DNA of 64,000 bases from an uncultured bacterium. GTDB lineage: Bacteria > Desulfobacterota > GWC2-55-46. The notes below the pieces were generated by a model. It saw nothing but the letters and a program-made list of their open reading frames with translations, was not told where the DNA came from and ran no database searches. The stretch lies in NCBI GenBank assembly GCA_905339405.1, contig CAJPGC010000029.1:1-64000 (forward strand), given 5' to 3'. Below, one piece after another: positions 52,061 to 62,027 of the stretch (position 1 is its first letter; each line of letters starts with the position of its first letter). The translations under genes and the position numbers were made by a program.

Positions 52061-52702
52061 CTACCTCGAGGAAAGCGGTATGTAATGCTGGGAGCCGCCC
52101 TTCATGCTCTTTATTTCCTTCACGAGGTTGGCGAGGTCTTCGGGGTTGTTGACGAAGTCAATCTCGCTCGTGTTGACGACCAGCAGGGGCGTGTCGCTGT
52201 AATAAAAGAAATACCTATTGTAGGCGTCGATGAGCTTTTCGAGATACTCGTCCTTCACGCCCTTTTCGTAATCGAAGTTCCTCCTGCCTATCCTGTCGAG
52301 GAGGACGTCGGTCGAGGCCTGCAAATAGATGACGAGGTCGGGCTTCGGTATGCGCGTATCGAGCAGGCGGTAGACCTGCTCATAGAGGCACAGCTCGTTC
52401 TCGTCAAGGTTCAGATAGGCGAATATCCTGTCCTTGGCGAAAAGGTAGTCGGAGACGACGGAGGTATTGAACAGCTCCGGCTGGAACATGTCCTTTTGCT
52501 GCTGGTAGCGGCTGAGGAGAAAGAAAAGCTGTGTCTGGAAGGCGTACTTTTTCATGTCGCCGTAGAACTTCGGCAGAAAAGCGTTATCCTCCACCTCTTC
52601 CAGGAGGGTCCTTCCGCCGAGTTCCTTTGCCAGCAGCTCGGCAAGGCTCGATTTGCCCACGCCTATCGGGCCTTCTATGGCTATATAACGCGATTTTTCC
52701 AT
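52061..52702 (-). CDS. deoxynucleoside kinase
   Basis: YIAIEGPIGVGKSSLAELLAKELG; deoxynucleoside-kinase-like core. Confidence 0.9.
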   Translation of the reverse strand: MEKSRYIAIEGPIGVGKSSLAELLAKELGGRTLLEEVEDNAFLPKFYGDMKKYAFQTQLFFLLSRYQQQKDMFQPELFNTSVVSDYLFAKDRIFAYLNLDENELCLYEQVYRLLDTRIPKPDLVIYLQASTDVLLDRIGRRNFDYEKGVKDEYLEKLIDAYNRYFFYYSDTPLLVVNTSEIDFVNNPEDLANLVKEIKSMKGGSQHYIPLSSR

Positions 52703-52750
52703 TTTTTAGGGGTTGAGGCACAAACAAATTATCTCAGGCAGGATTAAAAG

Positions 52751-53599
52751 TCAAGGCAAGGTTCCGGAGTTTTTCTGCCCGCCCGCCCTTTGATAAAGGG
52801 CTGCCGCCAAAGTACTGAATTCATTGAGGTCAAGGGTCTCTCCGCGTCTTCCCGGGTCTATCCCGGCCTCCTTGATCGCCTCAAGCGTATCAGCCTTCGG
52901 GAGCCCCAGGGAAGAGAGCGAATTAAGGAGGGTCTTTCTCCTCGTTGAAAAAGCGCTCCTTACGACGGCCCTGAAGAATTTTTCGTCGTCCATCTTTATC
53001 TTCGGCTCGTCGAGAACGCGGAAGCTGACGACGCTGGAGTCGACCTTCGGTTTGGGCGTAAACAAATGCGCCGGGACGTCGAATTCCCTTTTTACGTCGG
53101 TGAAGGCCTGCGACAGGACCGAAAGGTTCCCGTAGTCGCGGCTTCCCGGCCCGGCGGCTATCCTCACTGCCACCTCCTTCTGGAACATCAGCACCATTAT
53201 GGAGAAGGCGGCCCTTTCAGTGAGTAGCCTTGAAAGGAGCGGGCCTGATATGTAGTAGGGAAGGTTGGCGACGAGCTTGAAGCGCCCCCCCAGCTCCTTT
53301 GCCAGAGAAGTATAGGAAGTCTTGAGCGCGTCAGAGTGTATTATTGTCAGGTCTTCGCCAGCAAAACGCGACCTGAGGAGCGGTATGAGGTCGGAATCGA
53401 CCTCTATAGCGGTTACGGACGCCCCGGCATCAAGTAGCTCACGGGTAAGGACACCGGTGCCTGGGCCTATCTCCAGCACGAGGTCGCCTTTTTTGACTCC
53501 CGCTGCCTCGACTATCTTTCTTATGATGTTCCTGTCGTTAAGGAAATGCTGGCCGAACTTTTTCTTGGCCCTCGGCCTGGGAATGCTCTCATCCGTCAT
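52751..53599 (-). CDS. rsmA: 16S rRNA dimethyladenosine transferase
   Basis: KKKFGQHFLNDRNIIRKIVEAAG...VLEIGPGTGVLTRELL. Confidence 0.95.
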   Translation of the reverse strand: MTDESIPRPRAKKKFGQHFLNDRNIIRKIVEAAGVKKGDLVLEIGPGTGVLTRELLDAGASVTAIEVDSDLIPLLRSRFAGEDLTIIHSDALKTSYTSLAKELGGRFKLVANLPYYISGPLLSRLLTERAAFSIMVLMFQKEVAVRIAAGPGSRDYGNLSVLSQAFTDVKREFDVPAHLFTPKPKVDSSVVSFRVLDEPKIKMDDEKFFRAVVRSAFSTRRKTLLNSLSSLGLPKADTLEAIKEAGIDPGRRGETLDLNEFSTLAAALYQRAGGQKNSGTLP

Positions 53600-53601
53600 C
53601 G

Positions 53602-54621
53602 TCAGAAGCCCTCCCAGGTGGGCAGGGCGTTGAGCTCCAGCCCGGCAAAAGAGCCGTTCTCGAGGAGGCGCGTGCCAAGGGAAGCGACCATCGCGGCGTT
53701 GTCGGTGCAATACTTCGGGGCCGGGATGAAGAGCTTCAAGCCCTCTTTCGAGGCCATCTCAGTTAGCCTCGAGCGGAACCTCGAATTGGAAGCCACCCCT
53801 CCGGCCACTACGAGGTCCCTGACCCCGGCATCCCTGCAGGCCCACAGCCCTTTCGTTACGAGGGCGTCTACGACCGCCTCCTGGAAGCTCGCTGCGATGT
53901 CCTTGAGATGGGCTTCTGAAGGCGGCCCCCCAAGCGACCTCACGTGAGTTAGAACGGCCGTCTTGAGCCCGCTGAAGCTGAAGTCGAGGTTGCCCTTGCC
54001 AAGGAGCGGCCTCGGAAAAGTAATTGCCTGTGAGCTGCCTTCTTTCGCCAGCGCGTCTATGACGGCCCCACCGGGGTAGCCGAGCCCGAGGAGTTTCGCG
54101 ACCTTGTCAAAGGCCTCTCCGGCGGAGTCGTCTAGGGTCTGGCCGAGTATCTTGTACTTAGTGTAGTCCTCGAAGTACATGAGGGTCGTGTGCCCTCCAG
54201 AGACTATTAAAGAGACGAACGGGAAGGAAGGGACTTCCCTGTCTTCGCCTTTTTCAGCGAGAAAGGCGGCGTATGGGTGCGACTCTATATGGTTCACGCC
54301 CACAAGCGGAAGGCCCTTTACATATGAAAGGCCCTTGGCGAACGACAGGCCGATGAGGAGCGAGCCGACGAGCCCCGGCCCCTGCGTGACGGCTATACCA
54401 TGTATGTCATCAAGCGAGGCGGCGGCGCGCGCAAGCGCTTCTTCAACTACGGGCACTATCGCCTCGATATGGCTCCTTGAAGCGAGCTCCGGGACCACGC
54501 CGCCGTACCTGGCATGTATCCTGTCCTGCGAGGAGACTACCGAAGAGAGCACGACGCGGCCGTTCTCAACTACCGCTGCGGCCGTGTCGTCGCAGGAAGA
54601 TTCAATTCCCAACACTATCAT
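53602..54621 (-). CDS. tsaD: tRNA threonylcarbamoyladenosine synthase subunit
   Basis: VLGIESSCDDTAAAVV; VPELASRSHIEAIVPV; TQGPGLVGSLLIG. Confidence 0.97.
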   Translation of the reverse strand: MIVLGIESSCDDTAAAVVENGRVVLSSVVSSQDRIHARYGGVVPELASRSHIEAIVPVVEEALARAAASLDDIHGIAVTQGPGLVGSLLIGLSFAKGLSYVKGLPLVGVNHIESHPYAAFLAEKGEDREVPSFPFVSLIVSGGHTTLMYFEDYTKYKILGQTLDDSAGEAFDKVAKLLGLGYPGGAVIDALAKEGSSQAITFPRPLLGKGNLDFSFSGLKTAVLTHVRSLGGPPSEAHLKDIAASFQEAVVDALVTKGLWACRDAGVRDLVVAGGVASNSRFRSRLTEMASKEGLKLFIPAPKYCTDNAAMVASLGTRLLENGSFAGLELNALPTWEGF

Positions 54622-55739
54622 GCGATGGCCCTTATCGCCCTGAGGAACACTTCAATGTCCTGAGCCGTGTTGAAATATCCCGGGCTTACCCTTGCGGCCC
54701 CGTCCGGGAAGGTGCCGGAGAGCCTGTGGGCCTCCGGGGCGCAATGCGTGCCGCACCTTATCATTATCCCCGCCTCGTCGTCGAGCCGGAGACCCACTTC
54801 GGCAGGCTTTTTCCCTTCGACGTTGAATGACACGAGGGCCGCGCGCTTCGAGGCCTCAAGCGGCCCGATTACGCTTACGCCTTTGATGGAAGCGAGCCCA
54901 CTAAGAACGGCCTCCACGAGGCCTTCTTCCTTTTCGCGGACACGCTCGACCTTCTCTTCGAGAAGAAAACTTACCCCTGCCCCAAGCCCGCCAATGCCGG
55001 GGGTATTCATCGTACCAGCTTCGAGCGCCTCGGGCATCTCAAGGGGGCTTCCAGCCTCACCGGTGCCGCCGTCGACGAGCGGGGCGGCCTCGATGCCTTC
55101 GCCCAGGTACAAAAAGCCGGTGCCCTGCGGGCCGAATAGCGCCTTGTGCCCGGTGGCAGCGAGTATGTCAACTCCCATCGCGGTCACGTCAAAAGGCATG
55201 GCCCCGATTGTCTGCGCCCCATCGACCATGAAAAGCGCCCCCTTTGACCGGCAGGCTTTCCCGATGCCGCCAATGGGCTGTATCGTCCCGAAGACGTTGG
55301 AGGCGTGGGATACGCAGACCATCTTCGTGTTCTTCTTTATCGCGGCCTCGATGTCGCGGGGCCTCAAAAAGCCTTCCCTGTCCGGGGATACTTTCGTGAC
55401 CTCGACGCCGAGGGATTCAAGCCTTGCAAGGGATTTTACGACGGAGTTATGCTCGAAGGCCGATGTGACGACATGGTCGCCAGGCTTCAACAGCCCCTTG
55501 AGGCCGGTGTTTATGGCCTCGGTTGCGTTCTTTGTGAAGGCGACCCTTCCGGAATCGGGCGCGCCTATGAGAGAAGCGACAGACTCTCTGGCGCCAAAGA
55601 CGACCCTTGCGGCCTCTATTGCCATCGTATGGCTGGAGCGTCCTGGGTTGCCGCCTATAGTCCGGAGGACCTCGTCTATCCTCTCATAGACCCTGGGCGG
55701 CTTGGGGAATGAAGTCGCTGCGTTGTCGAGGTATATCAT
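54618..55739 (-). CDS. aminotransferase class V / cysteine desulfurase family protein
   Basis: MIYLDNAATSFPKPPRVYERIDE; ATGHKALFGPQGTGFLYL; RCGTHCAPEAHR. Confidence 0.9.
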   Translation of the reverse strand: MIYLDNAATSFPKPPRVYERIDEVLRTIGGNPGRSSHTMAIEAARVVFGARESVASLIGAPDSGRVAFTKNATEAINTGLKGLLKPGDHVVTSAFEHNSVVKSLARLESLGVEVTKVSPDREGFLRPRDIEAAIKKNTKMVCVSHASNVFGTIQPIGGIGKACRSKGALFMVDGAQTIGAMPFDVTAMGVDILAATGHKALFGPQGTGFLYLGEGIEAAPLVDGGTGEAGSPLEMPEALEAGTMNTPGIGGLGAGVSFLLEEKVERVREKEEGLVEAVLSGLASIKGVSVIGPLEASKRAALVSFNVEGKKPAEVGLRLDDEAGIMIRCGTHCAPEAHRLSGTFPDGAARVSPGYFNTAQDIEVFLRAIRAIA

Positions 55740-55740
55740 C

Positions 55741-57699
55741 CTACCTGGCGCCTTCAAGCGCGTTCTTTACGGCCGCGCTGAACTCGGAGACCCTGTATGG
55801 CTTGGCAATGACGCCGGAGAAACCGAACTTTTTGTACTCCGACAATATCATGTCCTTGGAATAGCCGCTCGATACGATGGCCCTGACCTTGGGGTCTATC
55901 TCCATGAGCTTTTGCATCGTCTCCTTGCCGCCCATGCCGCCGGGGACGGTAAGGTCGAGTATCACGAGGTCGAAGGGACGCCCTTGGGCCTTCGCGCCGG
56001 AAAAGAGCTCGACAGCCTCTTTGCCTTCGACCGCGAACTCGGCATCATAACCGAGCACATTGAGCATCTCGGAGGCCACGTCCCTTACGAGCTCTTCGTC
56101 GTCCATCACAAGCACCCTTCCCGACCCCTTGCATATCATCTCTTTTTCCTTTCCAGCCGGGTCGGCCTTGGCGGCGGGAAGGTATACGTGGACCAAAGTG
56201 CCTTCCCCCGGCTCTGAGTCTATGCCGATATGCCCCTGGTGCTTCTTTATTATGGAGTAGGTCACGGCCAGGCCGAGCCCGCTCGCCTTCTGTTTCGTTG
56301 TGAAGAACGGGTCAAAGACCTTGGACAGCAGCTTCACGGGTATGCCGAAGCCGCGGTCCTCCACGGTCGTCTTCACGTATTTGCCCGGCTTCAGGGGCAT
56401 CGGCGCGCCTTCGGCGACCTCGATGTTCTCGGCGCTTATCTTCACTGCCCCGCCATCTGGCATCGACTGCATCGAGTTCAGGATGATGTTGTTCAACGCC
56501 TGAGAAAGCTGGCCCTGGTCGGCCTCCACCGGCCAGAGCCCGTCCGGGAAGGAGTAGCCGCAGTTCACGGTCGACCCCCTCAGCACGATATGCGCTGTGT
56601 CCCGTGATATCTGCTCCATCGAGACCGGCTCCTTTACGGGCTGGCCGCCCTTGGAGAAGGTGAGGAGCTGGCGGGTAAGCCCCTTTGTCCTGAGGGCCGC
56701 CTTTTCAATCTCGTCGAGCATCTCGGCGACTTTTTCGCCTGGCCTGCAGTAGGTCTTGGCGACCGAAACGTTGCCGAGCACGCCGAGAAGGAGGTTGTTG
56801 AAATCGTGGGCTATGCCTCCGGCAAGGACGCCGATGGAGTCGAGCTTTTGGGCCTTCAGTATCTCGGCCTCCATTTTCCTGTGCTCGGTCACGTCCTGGA
56901 CGGTGCCCGCCATGCGTACCGGCCTGCCTTCGGCGTCGCACATGACGGCCGCCCTCTCGTGGACTATCCTCTCAGCGCCGTCCGGGCGCACTATCCTGTG
57001 GCTTATCTCGTACGCCCTGTGGTTCGCAAGGGCGTCCCGCACTGAAAGCTCCACGGCGGCCCTGTCGTCGGGGTGGACATAAGTGAGAAAAGATTCGTAA
57101 GTCGCGCCGAACTCCTGGGGCTTGAGGCCGAATATCCTGTAGACCTCGTCCGACCAGTAAAGGCCGTTGCCCGTTATGTCCCAGTTCCAGTTGCCGATGT
57201 GGGCCATTGCCTGGGCTTCCCTGAGGCGCTCGTCGCTCTTCCTCAACTCCTCTTCGGCGCGCTTTCTTTCCGTTATGTCGGTCGATATGCCGCAGATGGC
57301 GCCGGGCAAGCCCGGTATCGGGAACTTGACCGTGAAATACGTATGCAGCTTGCCGTCAGGCTCAAGGGCCACGTCCTCGAACTCGAGGGCCCTTCCGGCC
57401 TCAAGGACCTGCCTGTCGTTCGCCCTGAAAGTATCGGCTATCTCCTTGGGGAAAATGTCGTGGTCGGTCTTGCCCACGACCTTGCCCCCCTTGAACCGCT
57501 CTGCGTAGTACCTGTTCATGAACAGGAACCTGCCGCCGGAGTCCTTGATGTATATGACGGAATGGGAGTTGTCTATTATGGCCTGCAGGAGGTCCATGCC
57601 GTTCATCCCGCCTCCGCCGTCCATCGCGCCTTCGCCGAGCCTCGCCTTGAGCGAGTCTATCTCGGCCAGCAGTTCATCTTTCGTCCTTTTGTCTTCCAT
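55741..57699 (-). CDS. PAS-domain sensor histidine kinase with C-terminal receiver domain
   Basis: Two PAS regions; GGIAHDFNNLL; GFGIPVKLLSKVFDPFFTTK; RVLVMDDEELVRDVASEMLNVLG. Confidence 0.93.
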   Translation of the reverse strand: MEDKRTKDELLAEIDSLKARLGEGAMDGGGGMNGMDLLQAIIDNSHSVIYIKDSGGRFLFMNRYYAERFKGGKVVGKTDHDIFPKEIADTFRANDRQVLEAGRALEFEDVALEPDGKLHTYFTVKFPIPGLPGAICGISTDITERKRAEEELRKSDERLREAQAMAHIGNWNWDITGNGLYWSDEVYRIFGLKPQEFGATYESFLTYVHPDDRAAVELSVRDALANHRAYEISHRIVRPDGAERIVHERAAVMCDAEGRPVRMAGTVQDVTEHRKMEAEILKAQKLDSIGVLAGGIAHDFNNLLLGVLGNVSVAKTYCRPGEKVAEMLDEIEKAALRTKGLTRQLLTFSKGGQPVKEPVSMEQISRDTAHIVLRGSTVNCGYSFPDGLWPVEADQGQLSQALNNIILNSMQSMPDGGAVKISAENIEVAEGAPMPLKPGKYVKTTVEDRGFGIPVKLLSKVFDPFFTTKQKASGLGLAVTYSIIKKHQGHIGIDSEPGEGTLVHVYLPAAKADPAGKEKEMICKGSGRVLVMDDEELVRDVASEMLNVLGYDAEFAVEGKEAVELFSGAKAQGRPFDLVILDLTVPGGMGGKETMQKLMEIDPKVRAIVSSGYSKDMILSEYKKFGFSGVIAKPYRVSEFSAAVKNALEGAR

Positions 57700-57711
57700 A
57701 ACGTTCTCTCT

Positions 57712-59271
57712 TTATACTAGTTGCCTGTCCAGGCTTCTGTACTGTATCGCCTCGGAGAGGTGCTGCGGGCCGATGTCGGCCGCGCCGTCCAGGTCCGCTA
57801 TCGTCCTGGCCACCTTCAGCACGCGCGTATAGGCGCGCGCCGACAGTCCGAGCCTTTCTACCGCCTTCTCGATGAGCCTCGTGGCGTCCGCCTTCAGGGC
57901 GCAGTGTTTTTTCATGAGCCTTGCCGGGAGCTGGCTGTTCGAATGTATGGCGCTCCCGGCAAAACGCTCCGCCTGCACGCGCCTTGCCGCGTCGACCCTT
58001 TTCTTGATGGCTCCCGAGCCCTCGCCGCTCCGTTCGCCGGAAAGCTCCTTGAACCTCACGGCTGGCACTTCGCAATGTATGTCTATCCTGTCCAGCAAGG
58101 GCCCCGATATCTTCGACCTGTAGTGCAGGACCTGCATGGGGGTGCAGACGCATTCCTTGTGAGCGTCCCCAAAGAAACCGCACGGACAGGGGTTCATTGC
58201 GCCGATCAGCATGAAGTCCGCAGGGTACGTAAGAGACATTGCAGCCCTCGCGATAGTCACCTTGCCGTCCTCGAGCGGCTGGCGGAGGACCTCAAGGACG
58301 TTCTTCCTGAACTCCGGCAGCTCGTCGAGGAAAAGCACCCCGTTGTGCGCCAGGCTCACTTCCCCGGGCCTCGGCACCCGTCCGCCGCCGATGAGCCCTG
58401 CGTCGGATATCGTATGGTGCGGCGACCTGAACGGCCTTTCGGCCACCAGCGCGGAGCCGGTCTCGAGCGCGCCCGCCACGCTGTGTATCTTAGTAGTTTC
58501 TATGGCCTCTTCGAGGGTCATGTCCGGCAGTATCGTCGGGAACCTCTTGGCGAGCATCGTCTTGCCCGAGCCCGGTGGGCCTATCATGAGGACGTTGTGG
58601 CCTCCTGCGGCCGCTACCTCGAGCACCCTTTTGACGTGCTCCTGCCCCCTTACGTCGGATATGTCCAGCTGGGTCTCGGCCCTGTCCGAAAAGCGCGCCG
58701 CCGAGTCCGTCCTGAAGGGGGCAAGGGCGGCGTTCCCGTTTATGAACTCGATGAGCTCCGAGAGGCTGGCCACACCGTAGACTTCCGCACCGTCGACTAT
58801 GGCGGCCTCGCTCCTGTTCTCGACCGGGAGGACGAGCTTTTTGCCCGTGTTCCTGGCGAGCACCGCAACCGAAAGGGCCCCCCTGGCGGGCCTTATGCCT
58901 CCGTCAAGGGAAAGCTCGCCCAGGATGAGGTAATCCTCGAGGTCCTCGGCGGTGACTACGCCCTCGGCCTTCAGGATGCCTACGGCTACAGGCAGGTCGA
59001 AAGTCGTGCCTTCTTTCTTTATATCGGCTGGCGCGAGGTTTACAGTTATTTTTTTTGCGGGGAGGTTGTAACCGGAATTTTTTATCGCCGACCTGACCCT
59101 GTCCTTGCTCTCTTTGACGGCATTGTCCGGAAGCCCCACCGTAGAAAAAGAGGGCAGGCCCCTCGAGATGTCGACCTCCACCATCACCTGGAAGGCGTCT
59201 ATGCCGAGCGTCGAAGCGGTTAGTACCCTGGCGAGCATTCGGAACGCCCCAATCGTCGTTTTTTGGCCCAT
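57712..59271 (-). CDS. YifB-family Mg chelatase-like AAA ATPase (ComM-like)
   Basis: VEVDISRGLPSFSTVGLPDNAVKESKDRVRSAIKNSGY; MIGPPGSGKTMLAKRFPTILP. Confidence 0.95.
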   Translation of the reverse strand: MGQKTTIGAFRMLARVLTASTLGIDAFQVMVEVDISRGLPSFSTVGLPDNAVKESKDRVRSAIKNSGYNLPAKKITVNLAPADIKKEGTTFDLPVAVGILKAEGVVTAEDLEDYLILGELSLDGGIRPARGALSVAVLARNTGKKLVLPVENRSEAAIVDGAEVYGVASLSELIEFINGNAALAPFRTDSAARFSDRAETQLDISDVRGQEHVKRVLEVAAAGGHNVLMIGPPGSGKTMLAKRFPTILPDMTLEEAIETTKIHSVAGALETGSALVAERPFRSPHHTISDAGLIGGGRVPRPGEVSLAHNGVLFLDELPEFRKNVLEVLRQPLEDGKVTIARAAMSLTYPADFMLIGAMNPCPCGFFGDAHKECVCTPMQVLHYRSKISGPLLDRIDIHCEVPAVRFKELSGERSGEGSGAIKKRVDAARRVQAERFAGSAIHSNSQLPARLMKKHCALKADATRLIEKAVERLGLSARAYTRVLKVARTIADLDGAADIGPQHLSEAIQYRSLDRQLV

Positions 59272-59346
59272 GCCTCAGATGGCGTCGGCCACCGTGAAAA
59301 CATGATAGCAGGAATCGGTTTGCGCTACAAATGGAATAATTCCAAA

Positions 59347-60648
59347 TTATCTTTTCGGGCTTTCCCTTAGGCTTTCGCGGAAATGCGCCTCTACGTTGTC
59401 CATTGCGCAAAAGCTTCCGCACATGGTGCACGTGTCCGCTTCCAGAGGGGCGCGGCTGTCCCTTATCTGCCTTGCCTGCTCCCCGAAAAGGCCGTGCTTG
59501 AACTGCTCTTCCCACTTTAGATCGCGCCTGGCTTTGGCCATGTCGCGGTCCCTGTCCTTGCGGCCGAGCTTGACCATGTCGCCGACGTGGGCCGCCACCC
59601 TGGCCGCACGGACGCCCTCGACTACGTCTTTTTCGTCGGGCAGGGCGAGATGTTCGGCCGGGGTCACGTAGCAGATGAGGTCAGCGCCGTACCTTGCGGC
59701 CTCGGCGGCACCTATCGCAGCCGATATATGGTCGTACCCGGCGGCTATGTCGGTAGTGAGCGGGCCGAGCACGTAGAACGGGGCATCCCCGCTCATCCTC
59801 TTCTGGAGCTTCACGTTGGCCTCGATATCGTCGAGCGGCAGGTGGCCGGGCCCTTCGCACATCGTCTGGCAGCCCATCTTTCTGCCGATTTCGGCGAGCT
59901 CGCAGTTTATGAGGAGCTCCTGGACCTGCGCCCTGTCGAGGCTGTCATGGACCGCGCCCGCGCGGAGCCCGTTGCCGAGGCTAAGGACGCAGTCGTACTT
60001 CCTCAATATCTCGACGACCCTGTCGAACTTCTCGTAAAGAGGATTTTCCCTGTTGTTGCTGAGCATCCAGCCGACCATGTACGACCCGCCCCTTGAGACT
60101 AAGCCGCCGTAACGGTAGCCCTGCTTCCGGAGCCGCTCTATGGTAAGCCTGTTTATGCCGCAGTGGACAGCCATGAACGATATGCCGTCGGCGCACTGCC
60201 TCTCGAGCACGTCGAAGAGGAGCTCTTCGGGCATCTTGTTGGGGTCGTGGTACTTCTCTATGGCCTCCTTGAAGGCCTGGTAGAGAGGCACGCTGCCAAC
60301 CGGCAGGCTTACCGCCGAGAGAACCTCTTTTCTTATGGAGTCAAGATCTCCTCCAACGGAAAGCTCCATCAGGGTGTCAGCTCCGGCGGCCTGTGCCGCG
60401 AGGGCCTTGCTGACTTCCGCGCCGGGGTCGATGATGTCCGAGGAAGTGCCTATGCTCGCATTTACCTTGGTGCGTAGCCCCTTGCCTATGCCGACGAACC
60501 TTGAGACCCTGTTTTTGTTGAGGGGGATGACGCACCTGCCCTCTACTATATTTTCAAGGAGCGTGGAAGCCGGAACGCCTTCGGCGGCTGCCACCTCCTT
60601 GACCGCCTCAGTTACTATTCCGTTCATTGCGTCTTTCAGTAAACTCAT
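59347..60648 (-). CDS. ThiC-family radical SAM enzyme; candidate 5-hydroxybenzimidazole synthase (BzaF) from cobalamin-operon context
   Basis: MSLLKDAMNGIVTEAVKEVA...CEGPGHLPLDDIEANVKLQK...CTMCGSFCAM; start overlaps cobB stop (ATGA). Confidence 0.85.
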   Translation of the reverse strand: MSLLKDAMNGIVTEAVKEVAAAEGVPASTLLENIVEGRCVIPLNKNRVSRFVGIGKGLRTKVNASIGTSSDIIDPGAEVSKALAAQAAGADTLMELSVGGDLDSIRKEVLSAVSLPVGSVPLYQAFKEAIEKYHDPNKMPEELLFDVLERQCADGISFMAVHCGINRLTIERLRKQGYRYGGLVSRGGSYMVGWMLSNNRENPLYEKFDRVVEILRKYDCVLSLGNGLRAGAVHDSLDRAQVQELLINCELAEIGRKMGCQTMCEGPGHLPLDDIEANVKLQKRMSGDAPFYVLGPLTTDIAAGYDHISAAIGAAEAARYGADLICYVTPAEHLALPDEKDVVEGVRAARVAAHVGDMVKLGRKDRDRDMAKARRDLKWEEQFKHGLFGEQARQIRDSRAPLEADTCTMCGSFCAMDNVEAHFRESLRESPKR

Positions 60649-62027
60649 GACTTTCTCCCGCTCATTTTTTCGCAAAGCGCGACAAACCCCGCCGCGAAAG
60701 ACGGGTTTGACGCGAAGTGAAGGTGGATGTAGCTCGCCAGCGCGTTCTTGTAGACAAATCCTTCTTTCATGGGCCCATCCGGCCCGGGGAGAGCGTAAGC
60801 GTACTCCAGCCCCGCTTCCCGGTTCATCTCGGAGTAATGGAACTCGTGCCCCCGTATCTTTCCCTTTTTGAGGAACGGGCATCTTTCAGTTAAAGCGGCT
60901 TCCCTGTAGCCGAGCGCCTTTCTTTTCGAAAGGAGCCTAGTCGTCCACGGGAAGACGCCAGCCATCCTGCTCACTCTTCCCTCGTGCTCTATTGCCTTGC
61001 CCAGGTACATGAGCCCGCCGCACTCCGCGTAGACCGGCATGCCAGCTTCGGCGGCACGCCGTATCCCATCCCTCAAGAGCCTGTTCTCCTCAAGCTGCTT
61101 CGCGTGGAGTTCGGGGTAGCCTCCGCCGATGTATATGCCGCCGATATCCGGCGGCAGGGCCTTGTCAACAAGCGGGCTGAAAGGGACGAGCCCGGCCCCT
61201 AAGGAAACCAGCATATCGAGGTTCTCCCTGTAATAGAACGAGAACGCCCTGTCTTCGGCTACCGCTATCCTGACGCGGGAAGGACAAACAGGTTGAGGGA
61301 TGACGAAATCCAGGGGAGTCTTCGAGCCGCGAATGAGGGCGTCGAGGTTAACAGACGATTCGACCGCGTCCCCGGCCCTTTTGACGAATTCTTTCCATTC
61401 GCCGCCCATGTCCGCAGCCGTCATGAGGCCTAGATGGCGGCTTTCAATGGCAAGGGAGGCGTCCCTCCTTATGCACCCGAGGAGCTTGACCTTCGAACCG
61501 CGAAGCGATTCCTTCAGCATCTTCTCGTGCCGTTCGCTTCCTGTCTTGTTGAAGACGACCCACCTGAGGTCGACCGAAGGGTCGTACGTCTCAAAGCCTT
61601 TGACCACGGCCCCCATGCTCTGAGCGGCCTTCTCCGCGTTGGCAACGAGCAGCACCGGAAGCCCGAGGGACTTTGAAAGATGGGCGGTGGAGCCTTCTCC
61701 CCCTGCCCCGCCCTTGCCGTCAAAGAGGCCCATTACGCCCTCGACCACTGCGCAGCCAGCGCCATCAGAGGCTGAGCTGAAGGTCCTCCGGACGCCTTTT
61801 ACGCCCATCATCCAAGTGTCGAGGTTGTACGAAGGCCTGCCGAGGAGGAGACTGTGGAGGCCCGGGTCTATGTAGTCCGGCCCGGCCTTGAACGGCTGGA
61901 CGACGAGGCCCCTTCTCCTCAGGGCTTCCATCAGTCCGAGTGCGACGAGCGTCTTCCCCGAGCCGCTGGATGTGCCCGAGACCACGAAGGCTGGCAGCGT
62001 GCGGGTCTTTTTCCTTCCGGCCATCAA
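60645..62027 (-). CDS. cobB: cobyrinate a,c-diamide synthase
   Basis: VSGTSSGSGKTLVALGLMEALRRRGLVVQPFKAGPDYIDPGLH. Confidence 0.95.
   Translation of the reverse strand: MMAGRKKTRTLPAFVVSGTSSGSGKTLVALGLMEALRRRGLVVQPFKAGPDYIDPGLHSLLLGRPSYNLDTWMMGVKGVRRTFSSASDGAGCAVVEGVMGLFDGKGGAGGEGSTAHLSKSLGLPVLLVANAEKAAQSMGAVVKGFETYDPSVDLRWVVFNKTGSERHEKMLKESLRGSKVKLLGCIRRDASLAIESRHLGLMTAADMGGEWKEFVKRAGDAVESSVNLDALIRGSKTPLDFVIPQPVCPSRVRIAVAEDRAFSFYYRENLDMLVSLGAGLVPFSPLVDKALPPDIGGIYIGGGYPELHAKQLEENRLLRDGIRRAAEAGMPVYAECGGLMYLGKAIEHEGRVSRMAGVFPWTTRLLSKRKALGYREAALTERCPFLKKGKIRGHEFHYSEMNREAGLEYAYALPGPDGPMKEGFVYKNALASYIHLHFASNPSFAAGFVALCEKMSGRKS

Noticed and set aside
57721-59223. 500-aa plus-strand ORF opposite yifB
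   Set aside because: Antisense shadow of a well-conserved AAA ATPase
60649-60900. TPP riboswitch before the ThiC-like gene
   Set aside because: The upstream sequence is coding (cobB) and the genes overlap by 4 bp
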